From Sulfurihydrogenibium sp. YO3AOP1 (lineage in GTDB: Bacteria > Aquificota > Aquificia > Aquificales > Hydrogenothermaceae), in assembly GCF_000020325.1 (NCBI RefSeq), contig NC_010730.1, positions 1,633,501 through 1,697,500 of the forward strand: DNA of 64,000 nucleotides, given 5' to 3'. The first letter of the stretch is position 1. Every line of letters starts with the position of its first letter. Made by a program: the position numbers and the translations under genes. Below, piece by piece: positions 63,383 to 64,000 of this stretch. The notes below the pieces were generated by a model, which made no database searches, was not told the origin of the DNA, and was given only the letters and a program-made list of their open reading frames with translations.

Positions 63383-64000
63383 CTTAATTCACCCCCTATG
63401 TTTTTAAAATAGTTTAACACATTTTTTAAATCATCAATACTTTTTTTAAAATCAATCCTTTCGTTTATATCTTGTTTAATAAATTCTTCTATAACCGGAT
63501 GCATTTTAATTGCTAAATCTACTTCTTTGGAAGACCCTTCTTTATAAAGTCCCAAGTTTATCATGTCTTCCATTTCTCTATACTTTGCCTCTAAGCTTAT
63601 AATTTTTGATTGGTATAACATTATTTCGTCATTAACAAGCTGGGGCATTAATCTACTTATACTTTTTAGAATATCAATAGCGGGATAAATTCTTTTATTT
63701 GCAATTTGTCTTGATAATACAATATGACCATCTAAAAATGAAATAGCAGCATCTGCTATTGGGTCATTTTGAATTTCATCACCTTCAACCAAAACTGTGT
63801 ATATTCCTGTAATACTTCCTTTATTTTTAAAATTTCCAGCTTGCTCTATAATTCTTGGTAGAAGTGTAAACACTGATGGAGTGTATCCTTTTGTTGTTGG
63901 CGGTTCTCCTGCAGATAGTCCTATTTCTCTTTGCGCCATAGCTACTCTTGTTAAGGAGTCTAAAAGATAAAGTACATTCTTACCAATATTTGAAAAGTAT
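63379..64000 (-). CDS. fliI: Flagellar export ATPase FliI, partial (C-terminal part)
   Basis: The frame runs off the window end; about 207 codons are present. The visible part begins GKNVLYLLDSLTRVAMAQRE, with Walker B (LYLLDSLTR) and then GLSAGEPPTTKGYTPSVFTLLPRI, the standard FliI/T3SS ATPase sequence. SRQIANKRIYPAIDILKSISRLM and the C-terminal helical domain complete it. The beginning, including Walker A, lies outside the window. It couples ATP use to unfolding of export substrates. Confidence 0.93.
   Translation of the reverse strand, partial: YFSNIGKNVLYLLDSLTRVAMAQREIGLSAGEPPTTKGYTPSVFTLLPRIIEQAGNFKNKGSITGIYTVLVEGDEIQNDPIADAAISFLDGHIVLSRQIANKRIYPAIDILKSISRLMPQLVNDEIMLYQSKIISLEAKYREMEDMINLGLYKEGSSKEVDLAIKMHPVIEEFIKQDINERIDFKKSIDDLKNVLNYFKNIGGELR

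Overview
The window looks like chromosomal DNA of a thermophilic, AT-rich, flagellated Gram-negative bacterium of the Aquificales, most like Sulfurihydrogenibium (Hydrogenothermaceae). This is inferred from gene content and protein character: a split ATP synthase operon with paired b/b' subunits, a long LysRS, a lipoprotein cytochrome c, SCO, a CzcA-type RND pump and very Lys/Glu/Ile-rich proteins. It was not checked against a database. No rRNA, tRNA or CRISPR array was found.

Layout. 1-3.2 kb: lipoprotein cytochrome c with a 40-residue membrane protein, then an unknown gene-dapB-atpZ/I run. 3.2-8.2 kb (minus): acs, a TnpB-related element and hslU; the element appears to have separated hslU from its ribosome binding site. 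8.5-14 kb: methyltransferase-cysS, a two-gene restriction-modification cassette bounded by a perfect 31-bp direct repeat, and a frameshifted globin-PsiE gene. 14-22 kb: SCO, agmatine deiminase, mnmG, hfq, an ADP-ribosylglycohydrolase and lysS. 22-30 kb: a three-gene TonB receptor / periplasmic protein / GGDEF-EAL operon, an orphan sdhB-like gene and an OprC/NosA-like receptor. 30-36 kb: a ClpB with an enlarged N-terminal region, xthA and a V4R-like protein. 36-44 kb: a CzcCBA-type efflux operon, ychF and a second TolC-like gene. 44-50 kb: atpF'-F-H-A-G-D. 50-57 kb: an M50 protease, a pseudogene with two in-frame stops, patatin, guaA and the intact paralogue of the pseudogene. 57-64 kb: flagellar operon fliI-flgD-flgE-fliL-fliN-fliO-fliP-fliQ-fliR-flhB, with fliI cut by the window end.

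Nearly every intergenic gap longer than 250 bp is filled by one repeat system. It has two related half-units, here called A and B. Each folds as a 5-bp stem, a GA/GA internal loop and an inner hairpin; the inner hairpin of unit A is the sequence GCGAAGC. They are paired head to head inside two kinds of element with different terminal inverted repeats (type I and type II, roughly 140-240 bp), in solo, tandem and nested forms. One degenerate copy appears to encode the first 21 residues of FliP. Together with the TnpB element, whose 3' coding region looks like a structured guide-RNA scaffold, these repeats are the least conventional content of the window.
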